This document shows, in pieces, positions 18,215 through 26,739 of a stretch of DNA of 64,000 nt. The DNA lies in the NCBI GenBank assembly GCA_030584005.1, contig CP129486.1:1181556-1245555 (forward strand), read 5' to 3'. Both the position numbers and the translations under genes were made by a program. Positions within the stretch are counted from its first letter, which is position 1; each line of letters starts with the position of its first letter. The notes under the pieces are model-generated. The model saw only the letters and a program-made list of their open reading frames with translations. It had not been told where the DNA came from and ran no database searches. Source of the DNA: Bdellovibrionota bacterium (lineage in GTDB: Bacteria; Bdellovibrionota_C; UBA2361; JAFLCA01).

Positions 18215-18961
18215 CTACGCTCGTAGAGGCTGTTCGGAACTCAGCCAATGCTGGGACAGGGTGGCTGCGGCGTGTGCGGCTACTGGCAGGAGCAAAATAG
18301 GCAGCAACGGAATCGGAATGACCAAGGGTGCACCGATGATAATCACTTGAAGCGGATGACGCATGATCGCACGTAACGCAGGTCGGAGAGAGTACCCCTG
18401 CACATTAAGCGCGGTGAGCGAAAGGTCCAGTCCGGTGACGAAGGCAGCCAGTACAAATGCCGGAATGACAAAAAAGGGTATAAACGAGAGCATTATAACG
18501 ATCACTCCAAGCACCAGGAGCAGACCGATCTGCAACACGCTCACCAGCCCGGTAACCATCAGCTGTTTCACTGAAAAGGGGACAGAGGGAGTCTCGATAT
18601 CGAGTACTACTTGAATAAATGTCTCAAGTAATAGCGAAGAGAGTCCCACCGTTCCAAGTGCCGCGAGGATAGAGGCGATGATGATGGTTACGACAGCAAC
18701 GCTGATACCGGATAGCCAGCGCGGGAGGTAGTCTGTAATCCCAAGCAGCTCCGCTATCGAGACGCTCCAGACCCACCCCACGGCAAGTGCGACAATAAAC
18801 AGCCCAATCCCCGTGCACCAAGGGATGGCTGAAAGGATCAGCAGCTTGCGTCGTCTAAATATCGACACAACCGCGCTAAAATGGGCCCAGATCGCCGAGA
18901 ACATAGGGCAGAATGCTGCCCGATCCGGCGGTCCAACGAAAGGGGAGCATTGCTGCTGCAT
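18215..18961 (-). CDS. EI24/CysZ-like membrane protein
   Basis: 248 residues; start uncertain, since ATG at 18904 (MFSAIWAHFSAV) is also plausible. Four main hydrophobic regions (about 42-65, 82-112, 135-180, 208-232) match the EI24 family, which includes the sulfate channel CysZ. FVTGLDLSLTALNVQGYSLRPAL fits the conserved cytoplasmic part. No cys genes adjoin, so sulfate uptake is not supported here. The CYTH-like gene follows on the same strand. Confidence 0.75.
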   Translation of the reverse strand: MQQQCSPFVGPPDRAAFCPMFSAIWAHFSAVVSIFRRRKLLILSAIPWCTGIGLFIVALAVGWVWSVSIAELLGITDYLPRWLSGISVAVVTIIIASILAALGTVGLSSLLLETFIQVVLDIETPSVPFSVKQLMVTGLVSVLQIGLLLVLGVIVIMLSFIPFFVIPAFVLAAFVTGLDLSLTALNVQGYSLRPALRAIMRHPLQVIIIGAPLVIPIPLLPILLLPVAAHAAATLSQHWLSSEQPLRA

Positions 18962-19119
18962 GGAATACTGTCAGGAGATCCCCTCAGCGATTAGATACGG
19001 TTTTCTCGGAATGTTTGGAAAAAAGCCGCAGAGGGCAGCATCTGATAATAAATTTGACCCAAAATTTCTGGTGATGGCGGGAGAGAAAGTCGATACTAAG
19101 AAAATAAGGGGATGATTGG

Positions 19120-20820
19120 ATGATAGGTACTTCTCTCATGCCGGACATCAAGATCCTGATTGCCGAGGATGATCCATCCTCGGCACATCTACTCGCCTCT
19201 CTTGTCGAACGTTGGGGAGGTACGCCGGTAGTCGTAAACTCCGGAGCAGAGGCGTGGGATACGCTCACCCAGCACCCTGATATACGAATTGCACTCATTG
19301 ATTGGATGATGCCGGGGCTCAAAGGGCCGGAGCTTTGCGAGCGCATTCGCCGGTGTATTACTGACCGCTATATATACCTATTACTCGTTACCAGCCGCTC
19401 AGATGAAGCAGATGTAGTCGCAGGGATGGAGGCGGGCGCAGACGATTACGTATGTAAACCACTAAACGCCAACCTATTGCGGGTCCGGCTCGATGCGGGA
19501 CTGCGCATAGTGAAACTCAATGAAGAGTATGTACTTGAGCAGGAACGGCTGCGGCGCCAGGAACAGATAGTATCGGAAACCTTGGCAGCCAAAGAGCACC
19601 TTATCGCCTCGATGCCGGGATTTTTCGTGAGCATTGACATGCGGGATCGCATCACCGCCTGGAATCCGGCGGCTGAACATTTCTTCGGAGTGCCCGCCGC
19701 TCGTACCTTGGGACAGAGTCTTTTTAAACTTGGCATTACTTGGGATTGGACGGTGCTGTGTGCCGCGATCGCAGAAGCGGTCGATAAGCGCTGTCCCGTG
19801 GAGATCTCGGAACTCCAGTTTACCACCCGCTCCGCTCAGGAGCGCATCGCGGAGCTGCGCCTCGCACCCCTGCTCACCCCGGACAGGCTCGTCAAGGGAG
19901 TAGTGATAATCGGTGAGGATATTACGGATAACAAGGTTCTTAGCCGTCAGCTGGCTAACGCCCAACGCATGGAGTCTCTCGGTCAGATCGCAAGCGGTGT
20001 GGCCCATGAAGTGACGGTGCCCATGCAGTATATAGAAGACAACACGCAGTTCGTGAGATCTGCCTTCGCTGATTGCGCCGATCTGATTAACGCATATCGC
20101 AAAGTAATTCGTGAACTGGAGAATCGCGGGGAGTTCTCTGAAACGGTGGATGCGGCAAGAGTGCTCGAGAAGGAGTGCGACCTCGAGTACCTGATGACCG
20201 AGGTGCCGCTTGCAATCGAACAGATGAAGACAAGTGTGGAAAGGGTGACCGGTGTCGTCCGCGCACTGCGCGAGTTTGCGCATCCCGGCTCCCGAGAACG
20301 TTCGGATATCGATGTCAATCAGGCGCTGACTAATGCGCTCACGGTAACGCGCAATGAATGGAAGAAGGTCGCCGACCTGGTGACGGAGTTTTCTTCGTCA
20401 TTGCGCCATATCTCAGGATTTGCTGCCGAGCTGAACCTGGTGTTCCTCAGTTTAATTATGAACGCCGTGCATGCGGTTGCGGCGCAGGTGGGCAAATCTC
20501 AGAGCTTCCGAGGAATGATTCGTATCACTACTCGTGAATTTGAAGAGGGAGTAGAGATCCGCATAAGCGATAACGGGCCGGGCATTCCCAGCACAGTACG
20601 TCATAAAATATTCGATGAGTTTTCAGCGATCCGTGCTCCTGGAAGCGGGGTTGACTCCGGCCTCAAGGTCGTTCACGACGTAGTGGCGCAGCTTCACGGT
20701 GGTGACATCAAAGTGCACTCAGAGGCCGGTCGCGGAACTGAGTTCATTATTCGGTTGCCGTTCGTAGCCAACCGGACGCGGGCGCGGAATTACACAGAGC
20801 CAGGGTTGAATATTCAGTAA
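19120..20820 (+). CDS. Hybrid response regulator - PAS - histidine kinase
   Basis: 566 residues, cytosolic, no membrane segments. Receiver domain first (acidic E16-D17-D18, phosphoacceptor D61, K113), a short coiled linker, a PAS domain (about 158-272, FFVSIDMRDRITAWNPAAEHFFG), then a kinase core with phospho-acceptor H296 in SGVAHEVTVPMQ, N-box N448 and G1 box DNGPGIP at 484-490. The G2 region reads GSGVDSGLKV in place of GTGLGL. Start could also be ATG 19138. Receiver-first order suggests it takes signal from another kinase and passes it on. Target gene unknown. Confidence 0.85.
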   Translation: MIGTSLMPDIKILIAEDDPSSAHLLASLVERWGGTPVVVNSGAEAWDTLTQHPDIRIALIDWMMPGLKGPELCERIRRCITDRYIYLLLVTSRSDEADVVAGMEAGADDYVCKPLNANLLRVRLDAGLRIVKLNEEYVLEQERLRRQEQIVSETLAAKEHLIASMPGFFVSIDMRDRITAWNPAAEHFFGVPAARTLGQSLFKLGITWDWTVLCAAIAEAVDKRCPVEISELQFTTRSAQERIAELRLAPLLTPDRLVKGVVIIGEDITDNKVLSRQLANAQRMESLGQIASGVAHEVTVPMQYIEDNTQFVRSAFADCADLINAYRKVIRELENRGEFSETVDAARVLEKECDLEYLMTEVPLAIEQMKTSVERVTGVVRALREFAHPGSRERSDIDVNQALTNALTVTRNEWKKVADLVTEFSSSLRHISGFAAELNLVFLSLIMNAVHAVAAQVGKSQSFRGMIRITTREFEEGVEIRISDNGPGIPSTVRHKIFDEFSAIRAPGSGVDSGLKVVHDVVAQLHGGDIKVHSEAGRGTEFIIRLPFVANRTRARNYTEPGLNIQ

Positions 20821-20838
20821 CTGCTGAGCTTGGCATTA

Positions 20839-21687
20839 TTATTTCGGCGGTGTCGACTGCCCCAAGGCGCGAGCAGTTTTTGTGGCTTCCTCGACAGCGC
20901 GAGCAAGTGTACTGCGTAGTTTGCCATCCTCCATAACGAAGAGCCCGGCGATGGTGCAACCCGAGGGTGTAGTGACGTCATCCCTCAAGCTTGCTGGATG
21001 GCGACCAGAACGTTGCACCATCGTAGCCGCACCCCGCACCATCTGGGCCGTGAATTGGAGCGCAGTCTCCCTCGCCAACCCCATGCGCACTCCCCCGTCG
21101 GCGAACGCTTCCATAATGAGGTACATATAGGCAGGCCCACTGGCGCTCAGTCCAGTGAGTACATCGCAAAGCGATTCTTCAACCTCCTGCACGAGACCGA
21201 GGTGGGCGAAGAGTCCTTTTACAAAACGGCCTTGCTCGGCGGGGATGTTCCCCGTGGAGGTGATGGCTGTACAGGCTTCACGAACTAGGAGCGGAGTATT
21301 GGTTATTATCCGTATTGTCGGCTGGGCGCGCCCAAGAGCGCTCTGGATATCCGCGAGGGTCAACCCTGTTACTATGGAGACGACCACTGCATCGGCGCGA
21401 AGACCAGCCTTGAGTAGCGACTTAAGTACGCCACGGGCCTGTCCGGGTTTTACGCACAAAAACAGGATCTTCGTCTTTTGCAGCCATTGAGTGGGGGGGT
21501 GAACGGTACATCTTATTCCAAGCTCTTTCTCCACCACCGAGGCACTCGCCCCCGTGCGGGTAGTGGCCCAGATTCCCGCTGCCTTGGCGAGCCCGGTGTC
21601 AAGCATTGCTCGTCCGAGGGCCGCCCCCATGACGCCAGCGCCAACAATCCCAATCTGCGAAGCGGGGAGAGTGTTCCTTTTCTTCAC
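20839..21687 (-). CDS. proC: Pyrroline-5-carboxylate reductase
   Basis: Last step of proline synthesis: NAD(P)H reduction of 1-pyrroline-5-carboxylate. 282 residues; GTG start with GAGG 5 bp before it. Rossmann start GIVGAGVMGAALGRAM, middle LTGLSASGPAYMYLIMEAFADGGVRMGL and C-terminal DDVTTPSGCTIAGL match ProC. It converges with the histidine kinase gene (18 bp apart). Confidence 0.93.
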   Translation of the reverse strand: MKKRNTLPASQIGIVGAGVMGAALGRAMLDTGLAKAAGIWATTRTGASASVVEKELGIRCTVHPPTQWLQKTKILFLCVKPGQARGVLKSLLKAGLRADAVVVSIVTGLTLADIQSALGRAQPTIRIITNTPLLVREACTAITSTGNIPAEQGRFVKGLFAHLGLVQEVEESLCDVLTGLSASGPAYMYLIMEAFADGGVRMGLARETALQFTAQMVRGAATMVQRSGRHPASLRDDVTTPSGCTIAGLFVMEDGKLRSTLARAVEEATKTARALGQSTPPK

Positions 21688-21853
21688 TGTAACCTCTTTA
21701 TGAGACGACTCTATTTAGACTCAGGAGCCCCGTACGGTTGTCGCAAAATATTGAGGAGGGCAGTCAGCAGCACCCCCAGCCCCTCGCCAACCAGAGAAAG
21801 CCGTTCTATCGCGGCCCCTCTCTGCCCCGTGCCCCCCATGAACGCCTCCTAAT

Positions 21854-23758
21854 TTGCAAGAGGGAGAGACATTCGGAGCATCATCAGGTATATCGAGCGG
21901 CCTGGGACTGCATTCTGACGTTGAAGCGGTGAAAGTTTTCTGGAACAAGGGCGAGACAACGTGGCGGAGCATACTCGGATATGCGCTCTGCATATGGATA
22001 GTCTCCTTGGGCTTGCGGTGCTACGGCTACGGAGAGACCCCGCTCTACACCGATGAACGCCTGTGGATTGAGAGAGCAGAGAAGGTGCTTGTGAAGCTCT
22101 CATCTGATCCGACATCGGCGACAACCCATCTCGGACAACCGGGGATTCCTCCCACCCTACTGATCGCATTAGGACAGCGTGTAGCAAGAAGCTGGAACGG
22201 CCGACTTGGCCTCGCACCAGGTGATGCGCTCTACCTTGGCGTGGTGGACGCGAGTCGAATTCCCATCGTCATACTATCGACCCTCATTGCACCCTTGCTG
22301 TTCCTGCTGATCTTCGAAATCGCTGGGGTCGGGGTAGCGCTCTTTGCAGCTCTCGGTGTTGCCATTGATCCATACCTGCTTGCCTGTTCGAAGATGATTC
22401 ATTTAGACGCAGTGCTTAGTCTCCTTGTGCTGTCGACTTTATTTGTCTACCACTTCGCGATTCTTCGATCGTCTTTGCGGCTGAAGCTAGGAGCAGGGGT
22501 ACTGTGGGGACTTTCAATTGCTACCAAGCCTACGGCCGTCCTCCTCATTCCATGCTTCTTGCTCTATCGAGCCATTCGCGAGCTGCTAAGGAAGCGTGGA
22601 GCGACGCTGGCGGGCGATAGAGGATTTCTTGCCTGGAGCGACCTTGGGGCTGTCGCAGTGGGCCACCTGGTATTTTCGTTGCTGTATACCCGCTTGTGGG
22701 TGCACCGCAGTGACTACCTAACTCGGCTTAATATCCGGAGCCCCTTGGCGGGGGAGCTTTTTCATACTGGACGCTGGCTGCAGAGCAATCCGCTGCTTGC
22801 CATTCTCATCCTGTTGTCTCTGGTGGCGCTCTTTGTGCTGGCACTTAGGATGCTGAGAAGTAGATGGAGCTGGCCGCGATACCATGTTGTGTGCGCGCTC
22901 TTCTCTATCATCGCCTGTTTCATGGCGCTGCTCATGGTTCCCCAGGTGGTTGAAAATGTAGTCCGTTATTGGACCTGGGTGCTCGGTCTATCACATGAGA
23001 CCTATCGAGCGTTTGTCTCCAATGTAACGGTCAATGTGCACCCTCACGGTTACCATGAGCTGGCCTTCATGCATCTACCATCGTTGGTCACCGTATGCGC
23101 CATCCTGGGTTTACTTGGCTTGACCCGTTCGCAGTTGTGGCGGCGGTGCCCGCTTCACCTTATTCCTCTACTTGGGGTAATCGTGGCGCTGCCGATACTC
23201 TGGGGTCTTCTCCTTAGCTCCTCTGAGAAGCAGAGTTGGCGATATGCGATGCCGGTCCTGTTCTGCATTTATTTCTTGGCAGGGATAGGCGTTATAAAGG
23301 TGGTGGGGCGCTATCTACCACAGCCCCGTGCAGTAGTCGTGCTGGCAGGGGTACTGATCGGCTGGCTGCTGCTGTTGGCGGTGGGGAGCACGCCCTACGG
23401 ACTATTCTTTCGTAGCAGCATAAGTGGCGGACTGCCGGGCCATGTAGCGAAAGAGTACGGTATCGAACACTTTGTCTCTGAGGATCTCGAAGATCTGCTC
23501 TTTAAGGGGGCTCATCCCGGGCGCCAGCCTCTACGTGTAATGGTGCTGGGGGACGTGCCCCTTCAACTGCTGGGGGTCAAACGATTCGCCCCGCAGTGGA
23601 AGGACCGCGTGATCTTTAGCGGCCCAGGTATGCATGATCCACAGCGGGTTCTAGGGTACGCACCATTCCTGCACCGGCTCGACAGGTATCCGGGGGATCT
23701 GCAGGTCTTTACCTATGAGGGGGTGCCGCTTGCGGGAGTGAAGGTCATTTCTCAATAG
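21854..23758 (+). CDS. Membrane glycosyltransferase, GT39/ArnT-like
   Basis: About 634 residues; no ATG near the start, so TTG at 21854 or GTG at 21929 are the candidates and neither has a clear ribosome site. About 11-12 hydrophobic helices in the N-terminal two thirds; the first periplasmic loop has YTDERLWIERAEKVL, the acidic region expected in GT-C enzymes. C-terminal globular part (about 540-634) is periplasmic. Likely transfers a sugar from a polyprenyl-phosphate donor to an envelope molecule. No partner gene is seen. Confidence 0.75.
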   Translation: MQEGETFGASSGISSGLGLHSDVEAVKVFWNKGETTWRSILGYALCIWIVSLGLRCYGYGETPLYTDERLWIERAEKVLVKLSSDPTSATTHLGQPGIPPTLLIALGQRVARSWNGRLGLAPGDALYLGVVDASRIPIVILSTLIAPLLFLLIFEIAGVGVALFAALGVAIDPYLLACSKMIHLDAVLSLLVLSTLFVYHFAILRSSLRLKLGAGVLWGLSIATKPTAVLLIPCFLLYRAIRELLRKRGATLAGDRGFLAWSDLGAVAVGHLVFSLLYTRLWVHRSDYLTRLNIRSPLAGELFHTGRWLQSNPLLAILILLSLVALFVLALRMLRSRWSWPRYHVVCALFSIIACFMALLMVPQVVENVVRYWTWVLGLSHETYRAFVSNVTVNVHPHGYHELAFMHLPSLVTVCAILGLLGLTRSQLWRRCPLHLIPLLGVIVALPILWGLLLSSSEKQSWRYAMPVLFCIYFLAGIGVIKVVGRYLPQPRAVVVLAGVLIGWLLLLAVGSTPYGLFFRSSISGGLPGHVAKEYGIEHFVSEDLEDLLFKGAHPGRQPLRVMVLGDVPLQLLGVKRFAPQWKDRVIFSGPGMHDPQRVLGYAPFLHRLDRYPGDLQVFTYEGVPLAGVKVISQ

Positions 23759-23782
23759 GTAGCGAATTGCTTGGAACCACCT

Positions 23783-23873
23783 CTAGAAGTCATTTTTTAA
23801 ATGGCCGTCCATGGCCATTTAAAAATCGCTCCAAGCTCGGCGCGGCTAGAGCTATTAAAAAAATAGCTTCTAG
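23783..23873. repeat. Dispersed palindromic element, copy C (inverted)
   Basis: 91 bp, begins CTAGAAG and ends CTTCTAG. In reverse complement it matches copy A end to end except the middle, where A has about 25 extra bases with its own hairpin: arms with CTAGAAGCTA, spacer CCGCGCC, the GGAGCGA box and the hairpin TTTTTAAATGGCC / GGCCATTTAAAAAA. Confidence 0.8.
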
Positions 23874-24463
23874 TACAGTCACGAGAACAAGTGTCCCTGA
23901 GATCAACAATGAAGTGCAGCAGTTCCTAGGTTGAGCAATCCGAGCGGTGCATGGCATCCCAGGCATGTTCGGAATACCGTACACCCTGTGCTCAGCGCCT
24001 TTATCTCCGTTGTTATAAGGAATAGTGCGGCGTGCCGGGAAAGGGAGTGTTCAGCTTTTTGTAAGTCTGGACAAAGTGCAGAGAAGAACATTTGATAGTT
24101 CTGCCTCTCGATGATGCTTATTGTTCGATAGGTGAGCGGCCCGAGGTGAATCGAGTCGCTGTTTCCTCTGTCCAAGAGACAGTCGGTCGCACGGATGCCA
24201 GCGAATCAGGTGGAGGGGGAGTCCTCTATGGGAGGGAGTCTGTTTTGCGAGGCAGGGTGCGTATCCACGTACAAAACTACGGCACAAAGACCACTTGGGC
24301 TGACAAAGACTAGATCTACCGATCCGAATAATCCAAACAGTACCGGCAAACAATTCCCGTCCGTAGATCAACAGGAGATGCCCCGGCTTTTTGCTCCTTT
24401 TGATCTATAGGATGAGAATGCAATCAAACCAAATAGCCCGGGATTCTCCTGTCTTGAGGTGTG

Positions 24464-24526
24464 GGATAACCGAGGATGACTATGAGCGAGCAGGATAGTA
24501 AGATCCTGTTGAACAATATGTTAACC
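24464..24526 (+). other. attC-like site alpha (candidate)
   Basis: R''-like GGATAAC at 24464-24470 and R'-like GTTAACC at 24520-24526, with a short internal hairpin CAGGAT / ATCCTG. The R' box is the complement, 6 of 7, of the box AGTTAAC at the end of the following gene (25064-25070), as in an integron cassette. Internal pairing is weaker than in sites beta and gamma. Confidence 0.4.
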
Positions 24527-24547
24527 GTTCAATAGAATTGCTGAGCT

Positions 24548-25069
24548 ATGCCGCCCACAGTAAACACCAGCATCCTGTATCCAGTAATTCGCGCCGAGTT
24601 AATCGAAATGGCCCATGTTGACCAGGAGATGCGAAGAGAGGCCGATTCCGATCCGGCAAAATGGATTCCGGAGGTAGATCGAAGTAACACAGCCAGATTG
24701 AAGGAAATCATTGATCAGATTGGCTGGCCTACACGTTCGAAGGTTGGAGCTCAAGCTTCATATGCTGCGTGGCTTCTGGCGCAGCATGCCGATCTAGACC
24801 GCCCTTTTCAGGAACGAACCTTATCACTTATGAGCGAGTTTTCTTCATCCGAGGTAGACCCCCAAAATATAGCGTATTCGGAAGATCGTGTGCTCGTAGC
24901 ACAGGGGAAGCCTCAGACCTTTGGGACGCAGTACAGATTAGTTGACGGGTCAGTGGAGCCTTTTCCAATTCACAGTGAATCGCAGGTCGATGAGCGTCGC
25001 ATAGCCATCGGATTGCCTCCCTTGGCGCAGTATTTATATTTAGAGCGGGGTAGGCGTGTGAAAAGTTAA
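24548..25069 (+). CDS. DUF6624 family protein (putative cassette gene)
   Basis: 173 residues. The pattern AAWLLAQHADLDRPFQ...IAYSEDRVLVAQGKPQTFGTQY...VDERRIAIGLPPLAQYL matches DUF6624 proteins as I know them; function unknown. No signal peptide. The stop codon TAA falls inside a candidate R'' box (AGTTAAC, 25064-25070), and the gene begins just after a candidate R' box at 24520, so it looks like a promoterless integron cassette gene. Confidence 0.75.
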   Translation: MPPTVNTSILYPVIRAELIEMAHVDQEMRREADSDPAKWIPEVDRSNTARLKEIIDQIGWPTRSKVGAQASYAAWLLAQHADLDRPFQERTLSLMSEFSSSEVDPQNIAYSEDRVLVAQGKPQTFGTQYRLVDGSVEPFPIHSESQVDERRIAIGLPPLAQYLYLERGRRVKS

Positions 25070-25131
25070 CAAACAGATCAAACCGACAAATCTGCCTGCG
25101 GCAAATTTGCGGTTTATCCTCGCCGTTCTCC
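25064..25131 (+). other. attC-like site beta
   Basis: R'' AGTTAAC 25064-25070; R' GTTCTCC 25125-25131. Stem: AAACCG 25080-25085 pairs with CGGTTT 25110-25115, CAAATCTGCC 25087-25096 pairs with GGCAAATTTG 25100-25109 (one mismatch), and A25086 is unpaired on one arm only. A single extrahelical base on one arm is a hallmark of integron attC sites. Its left arm CAGATCAAACCGAC repeats in site gamma. Confidence 0.65.
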
Positions 25132-25184
25132 TTGCGTCAAAAAAAGGAGAACTAAATAGTATCAAGATCACGAGAAATCCGTTT

Positions 25185-26108
25185 ATGAAGTCAGCAAATC
25201 CCTACCGAACTCGTGCTGCATTATATCAGTTCCTTCTCAAGCACGGTTTCATTCTGGTAAAGAGTGATTTTGGAGAGACAACATCGCGACGGTTTATTCA
25301 CTGTATAATCCATAAGGTTGGTAAGAGTAAGTTGTTCTTTGGAAAAATTGCTCGTACGCCCGAGCTCGCTAAGAATCTCGAGCGTGAGCTTGCGCTTGGC
25401 CGTAGTGTACAGAACCTTCCTCATAAGATTGGCATGATTGTTCCTGTAGAGCGCATTTCACCTGATGTATTTCTATATCCCTTTATTCGGACTCAACGCC
25501 TCTCAGATTATTTTGACCGCTGTCGCGGCCGGTTGCCATCGGAACTTCAAGCTCTTTTGGGACAGAGGGCCGTATCTTTTTGTTATGCCCAACGCAGTAT
25601 CAGATACCGTCCTCAATCTCGCAGGATTCCGCCCCGAGGAGAGGCGAGGCTTGTACGATTGGCACGTCGACGACCGATATATCGCCGCGCTGAGCTGCTA
25701 AAGTTGCAAAAACAGCTTGACCGTACTTCAAGGAATTACCATTTCGAAGTCGGAGATTTGCAGCTTCAGAATATGTTCTGGGATTCTAAGAATAAGGCCC
25801 TCGTGCTCTTTGATCTAGAAGCTTGGGGGGAATATAGAGCTCACTGGAGCCTGGCAAGTCTTTTTGCGATCTCCTGGTTTCGCCATCAAGGCGAACAATT
25901 TTCACGGGAATTATTTCACACTTTTATTGCAGATAAGCGTACGACAGCCGCTGAGTTGCATTCGTTCCTGTTATGCTGCGTGTACTTTGTCTTTATTTAC
26001 TACCCTAAGTACTCTCGTCGAGGCCAGTGCTACCGCAAGAACTTTCGTCGCCTCGTGAATTGGATTGTGGAAGTTGGAAGTACACTAGAGAAAGGGGAGC
26101 GTTTCTAA
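25185..26108 (+). CDS. Kinase-like protein (APH/lipopolysaccharide-kinase fold), possibly frame-damaged
   Basis: About 307 residues from ATG 25185; the open frame continues left to 25107 inside the attC-like site. HFEVGDLQLQNMFWDSK...LVLFDLEAWGEY resembles the catalytic loop and metal-binding part of small-molecule or lipopolysaccharide kinases (GDLxxxNxxW, then D). The N-terminal half (FGKIARTPELAKNLERELALGRSV) fits a nucleotide-binding lobe. Codons for about 25550-25690 give an Arg-rich stretch, while the +1 frame there reads more like normal protein, so two compensating frameshifts are possible. An AAGGAG at 25145 has no start codon nearby. Confidence 0.5.
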   Translation: MKSANPYRTRAALYQFLLKHGFILVKSDFGETTSRRFIHCIIHKVGKSKLFFGKIARTPELAKNLERELALGRSVQNLPHKIGMIVPVERISPDVFLYPFIRTQRLSDYFDRCRGRLPSELQALLGQRAVSFCYAQRSIRYRPQSRRIPPRGEARLVRLARRRPIYRRAELLKLQKQLDRTSRNYHFEVGDLQLQNMFWDSKNKALVLFDLEAWGEYRAHWSLASLFAISWFRHQGEQFSRELFHTFIADKRTTAAELHSFLLCCVYFVFIYYPKYSRRGQCYRKNFRRLVNWIVEVGSTLEKGERF

Positions 26109-26112
26109 GCAA

Positions 26113-26179
26113 CGAGAACAAACGGATCAACCCGACGGTTTGCCTGGCGGCAACCCGCGCGTTATCTTAGCCGATATAC
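26113..26179 (+). other. attC-like site gamma
   Basis: R'' CGAGAAC 26113-26119 is the complement, 6 of 7, of GTTCTCC at 25125, the left edge of the same putative cassette. Stem: AACCCG 26129-26134 with CGCGTT 26158-26163, CGGTTTGCC 26136-26144 with GGCAACCCG 26149-26157, one mismatch in each, and A26135 unpaired on one arm, at the same place as in site beta. Right box is GATATAC at 26173, off the GTT consensus. The preceding stop codon ends 4 bp before R''. Confidence 0.6.
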
Positions 26180-26253
26180 AGCAATGCGATATTTGATTAG
26201 AAGACGTCATGAAGGCGAGTAGCTTGGCAACTGACGTAACTGAAAGTTCAGCA

Positions 26254-26282
26254 TTAACGAGGCTGGACTCAGCCTCTATAAT
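26254..26282 (+). promoter_or_regulatory. Sigma-70-type promoter with palindromic spacer
   Basis: -35 TTAACG at 26254-26259, 17 bp spacer, -10 TATAAT at 26277-26282 (perfect). The spacer carries GAGGCT 26259-26264 / AGCCTC 26271-26276, an operator-like dyad covering the space between the boxes. The next gene (binding protein) starts 460 bp later, so direct control is uncertain. Confidence 0.45.
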
Positions 26283-26739
26283 GGGAGAGGGCCATTCCTT
26301 ACAACTACGATCCCTTGTTCAACTCGGCGCTTATCGGGGGTGCCTTGTTAAGCTATGAATCGATGCCGGTGAGACTTGGGAGTTCGAAGACAGGAAACCG
26401 CGATGGGGACGATACAAGTATGGGTTGCTGTCCCGACTGGCAGTTCATGGATAATGAACCGGCGCGATCAACAGATTCGGAGTTAGAGTCAGTTAGCGAT
26501 GAGGGCTTTAGTGGAGGTCGAGTGATTGCCTCGGCCCCGACTACGTGAGGAATGGAGGAAAGTGGGATCATGCGCATGGTGGGGCGAAGTATAAAGGGGT
26601 CATCTAATCAAGAGCGGTAGAGCAATCGGCTGTAGCGGAGAAAGCGCCGCGAACAGTTGAGGAAATTTGAATGGTTGAATACCGCTTTCCCGCTCAGCCA
26701 AACGGTTCTGTCGCGCGACAAATTTCCCGAGGTAATCGT

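Larger units (their letters stand above)
23759..24547. other. Intergenic region with repeat C and first attC-like site
   Basis: 789 bp, no convincing gene; small frames in both strands lack codon bias and ribosome sites. Holds palindromic element C at 23783-23873 and, at its right end, a candidate attC-like site (24464-24526). Marks the left border of the accessory region. Confidence 0.5.
26109..26739. other. Intergenic region with attC-like site and promoter
   Basis: 631 bp. Left end holds attC-like site gamma; 26254-26282 holds a promoter-like pair with a palindromic spacer. The remainder has no gene I can support. The long distance from this promoter to the next gene could leave an untranslated leader or small RNA. 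Confidence 0.45.

Noticed and set aside
19474-20283. Minus-strand open frame opposite the histidine kinase
   Set aside because: Shadow of the kinase gene.
24092-24410. Two small plus-strand frames between repeat C and the DUF6624 gene
   Set aside because: No ribosome site, odd composition, overlapping frames.
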